DNA of 64,000 nt from an uncultured Parolsenella sp. (lineage in GTDB: Bacteria > Actinomycetota > Coriobacteriia > Coriobacteriales > Atopobiaceae), in NCBI GenBank assembly GCA_934668375.1, contig CAKUNF010000001.1, positions 1 through 64,000 of the forward strand, written 5' to 3'. Each line of letters starts with the position of its first letter. The stretch's first letter is position 1. The notes under the pieces are model-generated. The model was not told the DNA's origin and ran no database searches. It saw only the letters and a program-made list of their open reading frames with translations. Below, piece after piece: positions 17,743 to 27,200 of the stretch. Both the position numbers and the translations under genes were made by a program.

Positions 17743-18004
17743 GCTCGTCATAACCGAGGGCTTCGTTGACGACCTCGCTCGGGTTTGGTCCAAGCGCATC
17801 GCAATGCGAGTTCGGGATTCCCTGAGAAATCTTGAGACGCTCCCTGAGCTTGGATCGACGCTCCTGCCCGTTGGGATGAGAAGGAAATACGGCGAGTCGG
17901 TAAGGAGGCTGACCGTGGCTCCGTTCGACATCATCTATGAGTTCGACAGGCAGGGCGATTGCGTAAACGTCTATGCGTTGGTCCCTTGCAGGAGGATTCA
18001 CTAG
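17735..18004 (+). CDS. RelE/ParE family toxin
   Basis: An 89-residue basic protein with the RelE/ParE pattern: VDDLARVWSKRIAMRVRDSL, LETLPELGSTLLPVGMRRKYGESVRRL, and the strand segment APFDIIYEFDRQGDCVNVYALVPCRRIH. Toxins of this fold either cleave mRNA on the ribosome (RelE) or inhibit gyrase (ParE); which applies cannot be told here. Its ATG overlaps the antitoxin gene by 8 bases. Confidence 0.8.
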   Translation: MARLVITEGFVDDLARVWSKRIAMRVRDSLRNLETLPELGSTLLPVGMRRKYGESVRRLTVAPFDIIYEFDRQGDCVNVYALVPCRRIH

Positions 18005-18096
18005 CTGTTGGCGCGCTGGGGACCATTTAAGATGGTTCGACTTATTGTCCGCTATGGGTGGCATGATTGATCCATCGCCATCGAAGGGAGACGGAC

Positions 18097-18993
18097 ATGA
18101 GTGACGTTGACTACGGTATTACCCCAGCCGAGCTCAAGCGCCTTGGTGAGCTTGCGGGCTTTGAGGTCGAGGAGAGCGTCGAGGAGCCGGACGAGGACCT
18201 GCCGGAGCTTGAGTTCCACTACGACGAGGACGTCGACATAGAGGGGCTGCTCCAGGAGATGGGGCAGGCTGCCGTCTCCGCCGATCCCGATTCCTTCGCG
18301 AAGTACGTGTCCGAGAACCGCCAGCTCATTCGCGTGGCGGTGGCCATGGACCCCAGCGTCTCCGAGATGCTCGTGTATGGCTACAAGCTGGGCATCAAGA
18401 TGGGCGGCGCCGCCTGCATGAACGACCTGGGAGCCCTCTACTACATGGGCGAGCTCGTGGAGCAGGACTTCCAGAAGGCGGCCGACCTCTACGAGATGGC
18501 CATGGATCGCGGCTGCCTGCAGTCCGTCATCAACCTGGGCTACATCTGGGAGTACGGCCGCACGGGCGAGCGCGACTACGAACGCGCGTACCACTACTTC
18601 GCGCTCGCGGCGGCGCTCGTGGATTCTTACGAGGCGGTCTACAAGCTGGGCGACATGTACGCCCGCGGCCAGGGCGTCGAGCGAGACGTTGCCAAGGCCT
18701 ACCAGCTGTGGAGCCGCAGCCTTGAGCTTGCCGAGAACGTCGTGGAGCTTGCCCAGCCTGCCGCGAGGATCGCGCAGCTGCTCATTTCCGATGACTGCGC
18801 GGCTGCCCACGTGCAGCCGGATGCCCTGCGTGCGCTCTCCCTGTTCCAGCAGGCCGAGATTGGCTTGCGAATCGACATCGACAACGGCCAGGTCTACTAC
18901 AAGAAGCGCCTTCAGGAGGTCATCGAGGGTCAGGCGAGGGCGCGCGAGACGCTGGGGCACGGCTCTGAATCGCCTAGCGTTTCCTGGGACTAG
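18097..18993 (+). CDS. Sel1-repeat protein
   Basis: A 298-residue protein with tandem Sel1-like (TPR-related) helical repeats at about residues 105-245. They include NDLGALYYMGELVEQDFQKA, INLGYIWEYGRTGERDYERA and KLGDMYARGQGVERDVAKAY. The N-terminal 60 residues are acidic and start with an SDVDYGITPAELKRLGELAG helix. No signal peptide or membrane segment was seen, so it is probably cytosolic. Sel1 proteins act as scaffolds for protein contacts; the partner is unknown. The start at 18097 follows GAAGGGAGA. Confidence 0.85.
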   Translation: MSDVDYGITPAELKRLGELAGFEVEESVEEPDEDLPELEFHYDEDVDIEGLLQEMGQAAVSADPDSFAKYVSENRQLIRVAVAMDPSVSEMLVYGYKLGIKMGGAACMNDLGALYYMGELVEQDFQKAADLYEMAMDRGCLQSVINLGYIWEYGRTGERDYERAYHYFALAAALVDSYEAVYKLGDMYARGQGVERDVAKAYQLWSRSLELAENVVELAQPAARIAQLLISDDCAAAHVQPDALRALSLFQQAEIGLRIDIDNGQVYYKKRLQEVIEGQARARETLGHGSESPSVSWD

Positions 18994-19070
18994 ACCAAGA
19001 ACCAACGAGGACTCGCCGTGCCACTGACTTGCAGTCCACGGGACTGGGCCCAGATGGGCCAACCGTTTTT

Positions 19071-19097
19071 GGGTGTCCGGCTCTGGCCGGGCACCCC
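19071..19097 (+). other. Strong hairpin between Sel1 gene and next gene
   Basis: GGGTG-t-CCGG, loop, CCGG-g-CACCC forms a 9-bp stem with one mismatch, just upstream of the gene starting at 19116. It lacks a following T-run; a T-run precedes it (19065-19070). It could be a weak bidirectional terminator or a leader hairpin. Confidence 0.45.
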
Positions 19098-19115
19098 ACT
19101 TGATTGGAGCGAAGG

Positions 19116-20411
19116 ATGGAGCGGGTCGCCCTTCTCCTGGAGAAGCCGCAGCATCAGGCGGATTATCCCGCTCTGGGTTTCTTTGCGGACTGGCTCTGCG
19201 CCAAGGATATGCCACAGTTTGAGACTCGCCTCATCGACGTTGACGGATTTCTGTCTGGGGCTCGTCCCATCTGCGAGCGCTCGGACACCAAAGACATGCC
19301 CGCAATTATGAGATGCCATCCAATGGACGCTGGGAGCTACAAGCGGGTTGCCCGTGAGCTCCGCCTCTGTGGCTTCAGGTTGCTCGGCGAGGAGAACCGA
19401 TGGGTCTATGAGCCCCTGCCGCTTTCCATCTGCGGGGACGAGGGTCGTGCGAGCCGCTATCTTCCCAACAGGTATCACGCCGGGTGCTCCTTTGGCAATG
19501 GGCCATGCGATGGCATGGCTCCCACAATTGCCATAGCCAGGGACGCAGACGGCTATGCCCCTGGCGACCTGAGCTTGATGCTCGCGATCGGCTGGATAAC
19601 GGCTGCCGAGTCACGCGAGATTGCCGAGAGGTTTGTGAGGGCAAAGGGCAAGACGTTTACTGGCGAGGTTTTCTTTGAGCAACTCGTCTCCTGCGCCACG
19701 TGCGGCGACGGCGGCATTCCCGTACGCTGGCGCGTCTTTTACCTCGACGGTCGCCCGTTCTACTCGGGGTTGGTTTCCTCGGATGCCAGGTATGTGCCAT
19801 GCGATGCTCCCAAGCCGTCGGATGAGATCGTGGACGCCTTCCGGAATCTCGATGCCTGCTTCTTCTATGCGTGCGATTTCTTCCTCGTCGCAGGCGGCTC
19901 CTGGATGTGCGACAGGGTCTTTGATGCGCAGATGTCGCAGATTTCGTTTGGCGGAGACGCGGGGGAGTTCTATCGCGCGCTTGCTCGAGCGCTGGCGGAG
20001 TTCCCCCGCACTCCCAGCTGGATCTGGTGTCTGACGGCCCGCGTCGTGGACGAGAACGTGCTGGGCGAGGACAAAAGGCCCGTGCGCGGATCGAGGCACT
20101 TTGCTCCTGGAACGAAGGTGTACCTGGCCTGTCCCCACTGGGGTGGGCGCGTGGCTGCCATTGGCGTGCCCCGCTATGCGGGCAAGAGGATTCGCGTCGT
20201 CATGAGCCTCAGCAAGCTCGAAGGCTTTGCGCTCGAGAAGGTCTCCGACCCCGAGGTCATCCTGGCGCTGCAGCATCCCTGCCAGACGTGGCCCTACACG
20301 AGCATGGCGCCCTCTGGGCTGGGCGGCATCCCCTGGGACGAGAGCGACGAGTCGAGGGAACTCATCGGCAGGCTCGCAGAGAGGCTCAACGCCAAGGCGG
20401 ATGACGAGTAG
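19116..20411 (+). CDS. Protein of unknown function, ATP-grasp-like features
   Basis: A 431-residue soluble protein that I do not firmly recognise. The segment VRWRVFYLDGRPFYSGLVSS (about residue 203) resembles the RVFVLDG strand pair of ATP-grasp ligase-like domains (DUF4343 type), followed by FRNLDACFFYACDFFLVAGG. From about residue 327, HFAPGTKVYLACPHWGGRVA looks like a small beta-barrel domain. It carries an unusual number of Cys residues (for example SCATCGDGG and CSFGNGPCDG). The start at 19116 is preceded by GGAGCGAAGG; a TTG at 19104 is the alternative. Neighbours give no clear functional hint. Confidence 0.6.
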   Translation: MERVALLLEKPQHQADYPALGFFADWLCAKDMPQFETRLIDVDGFLSGARPICERSDTKDMPAIMRCHPMDAGSYKRVARELRLCGFRLLGEENRWVYEPLPLSICGDEGRASRYLPNRYHAGCSFGNGPCDGMAPTIAIARDADGYAPGDLSLMLAIGWITAAESREIAERFVRAKGKTFTGEVFFEQLVSCATCGDGGIPVRWRVFYLDGRPFYSGLVSSDARYVPCDAPKPSDEIVDAFRNLDACFFYACDFFLVAGGSWMCDRVFDAQMSQISFGGDAGEFYRALARALAEFPRTPSWIWCLTARVVDENVLGEDKRPVRGSRHFAPGTKVYLACPHWGGRVAAIGVPRYAGKRIRVVMSLSKLEGFALEKVSDPEVILALQHPCQTWPYTSMAPSGLGGIPWDESDESRELIGRLAERLNAKADDE

Positions 20412-20460
20412 GAGCTTGCTGTCGTGCCAAAGTGAAGGCACATTTTCTTTAACAAGAAGA

Positions 20461-20529
20461 GTGTAAAATCATCAATGAAATAGGTATAAAATCATAAATG
20501 AAATCGGTGTAAAACCATAAACGTCGAGA
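20461..20529 (+). repeat. Three tandem 23-bp AT-rich direct repeats
   Basis: Exact period of 23 bases: 20461-20483, 20484-20506, 20507-20529. Each unit begins GTGTAAAATCATAAATG or a close variant; the third diverges at its end. The block is far richer in A+T than the surrounding DNA and lies immediately upstream of the ATPase gene at 20549. It resembles iteron or operator arrays. There are no spacers, so it is not CRISPR. Confidence 0.9.
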
Positions 20530-20548
20530 TGAATAGCGGTGAACAACC

Positions 20549-21844
20549 ATGAAGCAAGTCAAGAGATTGGTTCAGGAAGGTTATCGCCCTCGTCTTATTG
20601 AGCACAGATTAGACACGCTCATGCAAGCTTTTGGCTGCGTTGAGATCAACGGTCCCAAATGGTGCGGGAAGACCTGGACAGCTCTCTCTCGTGCCGTAAG
20701 CGTGACAAGGCTCGACGAGCCGTCGGAGCGAGAGGCTGCCGAGATTGACCCTGCACTCGCTTTGGTTGGCGAGACACCTCATCTGGTTGACGAATGGCAA
20801 GAAGTCCCGGGGGTGTGGGACGCGGCGAGGCGCTTTGTGGACGCAAGCGGGAACCAACGAGGGACCCTTCTCCTCACCGGGTCGACCTCGCTTTCAAAAG
20901 GCGAGCGCGATGCCGTGAGGCACACGGGTACGGGCAGAATCGCACGTCTGACCATGCGCCCCATGGCTTTGTGCGAATCTGGGGATAGCGAACCCACGGT
21001 CTCGCTTGCCGATCTATTTGATGGCAAGACGATGGTTCCAGCGCGAACGGAGAACTCGATCATCGACGTTGCTCGCTGGTGTTGCAGGGGTGGCTGGCCC
21101 GCCAATCTCGAGCTGGCCAATGAGCTCGCCTACGAGACTACGAACCAATATGTCCAGTCCGTCCTTGACGTCAATGTCGTCGAAGAGGGGAAGTCTCCAG
21201 AGTTGGCGATGGCTCTGCTCCGCTCTCTCGCCTTGAACGAGAGCCAGGCGGTTACGTACAAGACCCTTGAAAAGGATGCTTCGTATGGTGAGAAGGGGCC
21301 TGGTGAGGCGACTATCAAGTCCTATCTTGACCTATTCGAAAGACTTAAGCTCATCGAGAATCTATATGGTTGGGAGCCACCCATGCGCTCAAAGGCGAGG
21401 GTGCGCGTGAAGCCCAAGCGGTACTTTTGCGACCCATCTCTTGCTGCAGCACTGCTGGGGGCAACTCCCGAGCGCTTGCTGTTTGATACCCAGACGCTTG
21501 GAATGCTGTTCGAAAACTTGGTCGTTCGAGACATCAGAACGTTCGTCTCGACGTATTCCGGTTTGGGCAACAACGTCTACTACTATCGAGACGATAAGGG
21601 GCTCGAGGTCGATGTCGTCGTTGAGTGTAAGGGCCGATGGGGCGCTCTTGAGGTCAAGCTGAGCGACGCGAAGGCAGATGAGGGCGCGAGAAATCTCAAG
21701 GCTCTCGAGCGAAAGGTCCTGTCCAACCCGGCAGCTCGGAATGCCAAGCCCGCTTTTTTGGCCGTCGTGGTAGGGAAGGGCAGCCTTACCTACATGCGAG
21801 ACGACGGTGTTGCCGTTATTCCCATGGCGCTACTGGGGGCGTAG
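20549..21844 (+). CDS. AAA ATPase with DUF4143 (ATP-binding protein of the COG1373 type)
   Basis: A 431-residue predicted ATPase. The Walker A motif is GPKWCGKTWTA at about residue 34 and the Walker B-like motif is PHLVDEWQEVPGVWDAAR near 78. The sensor-like LLLTGSTSLSK follows. The C-terminal half has the DUF4143 arrangement, with a winged-helix-like middle (TIKSYLDLFERLKLIENLYGW) and then LGMLFENLVVRDIRTF and EVDVVVECKGRWGALEVKLS, which resembles the PD-(D/E)XK-like end of this family. The biological role of the family is unknown. It has three 23-bp repeats directly upstream. Codon use is less GC-biased than the core genes, suggesting transfer. Confidence 0.85.
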   Translation: MKQVKRLVQEGYRPRLIEHRLDTLMQAFGCVEINGPKWCGKTWTALSRAVSVTRLDEPSEREAAEIDPALALVGETPHLVDEWQEVPGVWDAARRFVDASGNQRGTLLLTGSTSLSKGERDAVRHTGTGRIARLTMRPMALCESGDSEPTVSLADLFDGKTMVPARTENSIIDVARWCCRGGWPANLELANELAYETTNQYVQSVLDVNVVEEGKSPELAMALLRSLALNESQAVTYKTLEKDASYGEKGPGEATIKSYLDLFERLKLIENLYGWEPPMRSKARVRVKPKRYFCDPSLAAALLGATPERLLFDTQTLGMLFENLVVRDIRTFVSTYSGLGNNVYYYRDDKGLEVDVVVECKGRWGALEVKLSDAKADEGARNLKALERKVLSNPAARNAKPAFLAVVVGKGSLTYMRDDGVAVIPMALLGA

Positions 21845-21867
21845 TCCTGCCAGCAGATTGCTCCGGT

Positions 21868-22251
21868 CTAGTCCGTGCCCTCTCCACCAGGCAGGATGTA
21901 GACGTTCTCGCGGTCCACGGCGAGGCGCGAGGGCTCGTTGTGCAGGGCGCTCACGGTCTCGAGACAGGCCGAGAACGGCGTGAGGTCAGGAACCTTGGCG
22001 GCCGCGAGCCTTGCCGTGAGGCCGTCGGAGATCTTGCCGTTGAGGTGCTCGAGCCCCTTGCCCGCGCCCTCGAGCGCCTCGTCGATGAGCGTGTAATCGC
22101 CTACGGGCGTGGCGGCAACGGCCTTGCCCAGCCGCTTGTCCGCGCTCGCGATGCCGCCGAGCACGATGGCGTCAACGGAGTTGGCCGTGCTTGCCTCCAG
22201 GGCGTCGCAGCAGAAGTGGAGCCCATCAATGACCGAGAACATCCGAGGCAT
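21868..22251 (-). CDS. Hypothetical protein
   Basis: A 127-residue frame that follows the CpXC gene on the minus strand, overlapping its 3' end by 26 bases, so it is probably its operon partner. The N-terminus (MFSVIDGLHFCCDALEASTA) is followed by Gly/Ala-rich helical sequence. No known domain, signal peptide or clear membrane helix was seen. The start at 22251 is uncertain; 22242 is an alternative. It resembles helper or immunity-sized proteins only in size and position. Confidence 0.5.
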   Translation of the reverse strand: MPRMFSVIDGLHFCCDALEASTANSVDAIVLGGIASADKRLGKAVAATPVGDYTLIDEALEGAGKGLEHLNGKISDGLTARLAAAKVPDLTPFSACLETVSALHNEPSRLAVDRENVYILPGGEGTD

Positions 22252-23977
22252 GATATGCCCACGTGCGGTCAACGTAGAGTGGCTGCTCGTTGGCCAAGTC
22301 ACTTGCGGAAATCTCGTTTACGAACAACTCGTATCCACCGCGTGGCACGTCTGCAACGAATGAACGACCGCTCTTAAACGTGAGCCTGACCTGTATCGTA
22401 TCCGCGTCCGCTGCGACAAACCTTGCTTTGTAACCAGGCGCCTCCGAACCGATTCCCTGCGTGAGCGCTTGCCCAGCAACGCCGAGCTTGAGAAGCTCAA
22501 TGGCGCGGTCATCCAGGCCGGCTGCGATGATGGCGACTTTTTCCTGGAACTCTTCTCTGCTTCGCACAATTCGCCTGTTGCTGCCTCCGGGGCCCTGTTC
22601 GCCATCGTCCTCAGCAAGACCGAGAAACATCTCTTCTGCCTGTTCGCGCATTTGCTCGCTTACCACGTGATAGATGCAAACGCGATGGCTTGGGTCGAGG
22701 TAGAGACATGGATGCTCTAGGTGGGCTGTGTATCCACAGGAGTCACAGGTGAATTTGCAGTATGAACCGTCAACAATGCCATCAACGAGGTTGGGGTCAT
22801 CCTGGGCGTTGACCTTGGTCCAGGCAGAGAAGTCCATGCGCCTCCCACATCCTGGACACGTGATCTTGACGGTGTCCTGCTCGGACTCGCCCCAGGGGTT
22901 TTCCTTGGGCAGCATCGAGTAGGATGCCTTGCGCTTGGCAGTGATACCGTTCTCATCTGCCCAGGCGTCGAGCTCGGTGGGACCCGTGCCCCAGAAGTCA
23001 ACGGTGTCTGCTTCGCCTGCAAGCGCGCGTGCGGCCATGCCGGTGGGGTCTTCGAGAATCTCCCAGCGGGATGGATCGCAAGGATAGAGGTACGAGGTGG
23101 TTTCCTCGTCGTCAATGACGCCCTCGTAGATGGGATGAGCCGGCGAACAGGGCCAATAGTAGCAACGCCCGGGCGTGAGTCCGCGATGACCCACTGGCTG
23201 GTTGCCCGTGTAGCGCACGACGGACCAGTATTCCTTCGCATTCGCTTGGTCCATGAGTTCTATTACGTCCAACACGGCATCGGCGAGCTCGGGACTCTTC
23301 GTCCTGTACTTGTCTGCATAGCCAGAGAGCCTGCCAAAGAACTCCTCATAGCTCTTGCAGTCAAAGGGCATGATGTTGACCTTGACGTTCTCTCTGTCCT
23401 TCTCGGCCGCCTCTGAGAGCAAATCCTGCAACGCCATGAGCTCGATGGGATAAGAGAACACCTCGCCTCTGTTCTCGCGCGAGTGGGGGAGGAGGTCATA
23501 CTTCTGATGCCATTCGGGGATGTAGGGTGCCTCGGTGAGGTCTTGCGGACGGTGGCTGTGCGCCACCTGCTTGCGTACCTCGTTGCGAAGGGGACCATTC
23601 GGTAGCTTTTCGTATAGGCCACGTGCGAGATATCCCATGCGAAGGAACTCGCATACATCCATCCAGGTGAAAATCTGCTCGTCTTCTGTCACGCGGCCGA
23701 CCCTGCGGACGACTTGAACACCCATGAGCGTTAAAAAGTCCGTACCAAGTGGCCGGAAGTCCGTATCGCATTCTATGCCCTCGAGGAAGCATCCCTCATG
23801 CTCGCCTTCCACGGGTGGCACGGCGCCGGTCAGGAACAGCAGCAGGCCCTCGTCAGTCTCAATGACATCCTCGGTGTGATAGATCGCCTTCTGACGTCGC
23901 GCCAGCTCCTTTGGAGGCAGGCTGGCATAGCGCCCGTCTGTCCAACGCCAGTAGTTCTCGTCCCCGTGGTTGCTCAT
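22226..23977 (-). CDS. CpXC-domain protein
   Basis: A 583-residue protein with a zinc-ribbon CpXC domain from about residue 370. There, ITCPGCGRRMDFSAWTKVNA and FTCDSCGYTAHLEHPCLYLD supply the paired CxxC ligands and the typical nucleic-acid or metal-binding ribbon. The first 350 residues (beginning MSNHGDENYWRWTDGRYASL) match nothing I recognise; they contain Trp/Tyr-rich segments such as DVCEFLRMGYLARGLYEKL. No membrane segment is apparent. The start at 23977 is supported by AAGGGAG on the minus strand. It is divergent from the defence locus and ends in an overlapping small gene. Confidence 0.7.
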   Translation of the reverse strand: MSNHGDENYWRWTDGRYASLPPKELARRQKAIYHTEDVIETDEGLLLFLTGAVPPVEGEHEGCFLEGIECDTDFRPLGTDFLTLMGVQVVRRVGRVTEDEQIFTWMDVCEFLRMGYLARGLYEKLPNGPLRNEVRKQVAHSHRPQDLTEAPYIPEWHQKYDLLPHSRENRGEVFSYPIELMALQDLLSEAAEKDRENVKVNIMPFDCKSYEEFFGRLSGYADKYRTKSPELADAVLDVIELMDQANAKEYWSVVRYTGNQPVGHRGLTPGRCYYWPCSPAHPIYEGVIDDEETTSYLYPCDPSRWEILEDPTGMAARALAGEADTVDFWGTGPTELDAWADENGITAKRKASYSMLPKENPWGESEQDTVKITCPGCGRRMDFSAWTKVNAQDDPNLVDGIVDGSYCKFTCDSCGYTAHLEHPCLYLDPSHRVCIYHVVSEQMREQAEEMFLGLAEDDGEQGPGGSNRRIVRSREEFQEKVAIIAAGLDDRAIELLKLGVAGQALTQGIGSEAPGYKARFVAADADTIQVRLTFKSGRSFVADVPRGGYELFVNEISASDLANEQPLYVDRTWAYHASDVLGH

Positions 23978-24135
23978 GGTGACTCCCTTTGCGACATTCG
24001 ATAGTACCTATGAACGGAGTGTAGAGGCCATTGCGGACAATAAAGGAATCCATATAGCGGCTCGGGAGCGCCTTTGTCTCAGGGGCTGGAATCCGGGCTC
24101 GTGGCGCAAATACGGGAGCGATACTCATGCTCTGC

Positions 24136-24141
24136 TAATAT
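24136..24141 (+). promoter_or_regulatory. Candidate extended -10 upstream of the defence locus
   Basis: TAATAT preceded by TG-C (TGC-TAATAT), about 100 bases before the helicase start in the divergent intergenic gap. No matching -35 hexamer was found, as is usual for extended -10 promoters. Confidence 0.3.
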
Positions 24142-24244
24142 GCGAGTGAGTTGAGCTTAGTTCAAATCGCGGCTAGACATGTGGGCCCACACATCCGTTT
24201 CGGGCCAGCTCCGCCGTGAACCTGTACAAGGAGGGCGGCAGTTC

Positions 24245-27200
24245 ATGCAGCCGGACTATTTCGATAACATGGCGCGCATCGTCAAAGACGACCTTGTGGC
24301 CAACGTCTCTGCCGGTGACAAGGTCTCCGTTGCCGCCTCCGTCTTCTCCATGTATGCCTACCAGGAGCTTAAGGAGCAACTTGAGGGCATCGATGAGTTT
24401 CGTTTCATCTTTACCTCGCAGGCGTTCACAAAGGAGCGCACCCCACGTGAGAAACGCGAGTTCTATATCCCGCGTCTGGCCCGCGAGCGGGGGCTCTGCG
24501 GCACCGAGTTCGAGATCAAGCTGCGTAACGAGCTCACGCAGAAGGCGGTTGCCGCCGAGTGCGCCGACTGGATACGTCGCAAGGCGCAGTTCCGCTCCTA
24601 TGAGGGCGAGGGCCAGCTGTCTGCTTTCATGGACGTCGAGAAGCCAACTGACATCGTTGCCTACATGCCCTTCGATGGCTTTACCACGCGAAAGCTTGGC
24701 TGCGACAACTCGGTGTCGACGCCCGATATGACCATGCGTCTGGATGTCTCGCAATCCCGCGCTCTGCTCCAGCAGTTCGATTCCGCCTGGAATTCCGGCG
24801 AGCTCCACGACGTGACCGATGCCGTTATCGATGGCGTAACGGCCATGTATCAGGAGAACGCACCCGAGCTCGTCTACTACATGGCGCTCTACCGCATATT
24901 CAGCGAGTTCTTAGACGACGTCTCCGAGGATGTGCTGCCCAACGAGGGGTTGGGATTCCGCGACAGCCTGATCTGGAACAAGCTCTACGACTTCCAGAAG
25001 GATGCGGCGCTTGCCATCATCAACAAGCTCGAGACGTACAACGGCTGCATCCTGGCCGACTCCGTGGGCCTGGGCAAGACGTTCACCGCTCTTGCCGTCA
25101 TCAAATACTATGAGAGCCGCAACAAGGACGTGCTCGTCCTGTGTCCCAAGAAGCTGCGGGACAACTGGATCACCTACAACTCCAACGTTGTGAACAACCC
25201 CATCGCCGGGGACCGCCTGCAGTACGACGTGCTCTACCACACCGACCTCTCGCGCACACGCGGCACGTCGGAGACGGGCCTTCCGCTCGACCGCCTTAAC
25301 TGGGGCGCGTACGGGCTCGTCGTCATCGACGAGAGCCACAACTTCCGCAACGGCGGCGATTCTGCCTCCGAGGACAAGATGAACCGCTACCAGCTCCTCA
25401 TGGAGAAGGTCATAAAGCAGGGCGTCAAGACCAAGGTGCTCATGCTTTCCGCCACTCCGGTGAACAACCGCTTCCGTGACCTTCGCAACCAGCTTGCCCT
25501 GGCCTACTGGGGCGATCCCACGGGGTGGTCGGAGAAGCTCCACCTGGAGAACGACATCGAGACGGTGTTCCGCAACGCACAGGCTGTTTACTCCCGCTGG
25601 TCAAAGCTCCCGCCCGAGCAGCGCACCACCAACGCCCTCACCGACATGCTCGACTTCGACTTCTTCGAGGTGCTCGACCAGGTGACTGTGGCGCGCAGCC
25701 GCAAGCACATCCAGCGCTACTACGACATGAGCGCAATCGGACCCTTCCCGCGCCGTCTGCCCCCGATATCCAAACGCCCCAAGCTCTCCACGCTGCCGGA
25801 TACCATCAACTATCACGAGATTTACGAGGAGCTCGATTCCCTCGTGCTCGCCGTGTACATGCCCAGCGCCTATGTGCAGCCCAGCAAGATGGCCAAATAC
25901 GTTGAGAAGGGCGGTGGCGGCAACCTCACGCTCGGCGGGCGAGAGACGGGCGTTCGCCGTCTCATGACGGCAAACCTCCTCAAGCGCCTGGAGAGCTCCG
26001 TGTGCTCGTTCCGCCTGACGCTCGAACGCGTGCTGGCCGTCATGAACGACGCCCTCAAGACCATTGACGACTACCGCAGCGGTCTTGCGGCCGGGGCCAG
26101 CGTGGCTGACGGCGACCTGCCCAGCGGGTTTGACTTCGATCCGGACGATGAGGGCGGCTTTGAGGTGGGCGGTGCCACGAAGATCCTTATCGAGGACATG
26201 GACTGGATGAGCTGGGAGCGCGATATCAAGGCAGATGCGGATATCGTCGAGGTCCTCATTGCCATGGTCTGTGACATCGACCCCGCTCATGATGCCAAGC
26301 TCATCGAGCTGTGCGAACAAATCCGCGACAAGGTGCGCAACCCCATCAACCCGGGCAACCGCAAGGTGCTCGTGTTCACCGCGTTCTCGGACACTGCCGA
26401 CTACCTCTACGAGAACGTCTCTGCATTTGCGGCACGCGAGCTTGGCCTTGAGTGTGCCAAGGTCACGGGCGACGGCTGTGCCTGCACCATCGACGTCGTC
26501 CCGCCTCATATGCCCGAGATCCTCGCCTGCTTCTCGCCCGTGTCCAAGGAGCGGGATATGGTGGCTCCGCAGCTCGGAGGCTGCAACGTGGACATCGTGA
26601 TCGCCACTGACTGCATCTCCGAGGGCCAAAACCTCCAGGACTGCGACTACCTCGTGAACTATGACATCCACTGGAACCCTGTGCGTATCGTGCAGCGCTT
26701 TGGCCGCGTGGACCGCATCGGCTCCAAAAACGCCTGCATACAGCTCGTCAACTACTGGCCAGACGTAGAGCTGGACGAGTACATAAAGCTCAAGGCGCGC
26801 GTTGAGGAGCGCATGCGCATAACCGTGATGACCTCCACGGGCGATGACGACTACATCAACGCCGGGGAGACGGGAGACCTTGAGTATCGCCGTCAGCAGC
26901 TCGAGCAGATGCACAACGAGGTCATTGACCTGGAGGACGTCTCGGGCGGCGTGTCCATCACGGACCTGGGGCTCAATGAGTTCCGCATGGACCTCGTGGG
27001 CTACTACCGCGATAACCCCGGAATCGATCGGCTTCCCTCGGGCATCAATGCCGTCGTGGAGGGCGATGAGCCTGGCGTCATCTTCGTGCTGAGGAACGTG
27101 AACGCCAAGGTTGATCGCGACGGCAGAAACCATCTGCACCCGTTCTACGTCGTGCACATGGGTGCCGATGGATCCGTTGTTCATGGGCATCTGGAGCCCA

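Noticed and set aside
20461..20529. Possible CRISPR array
   Set aside because: The three repeats are tandem with no spacers, and no cas genes are present.
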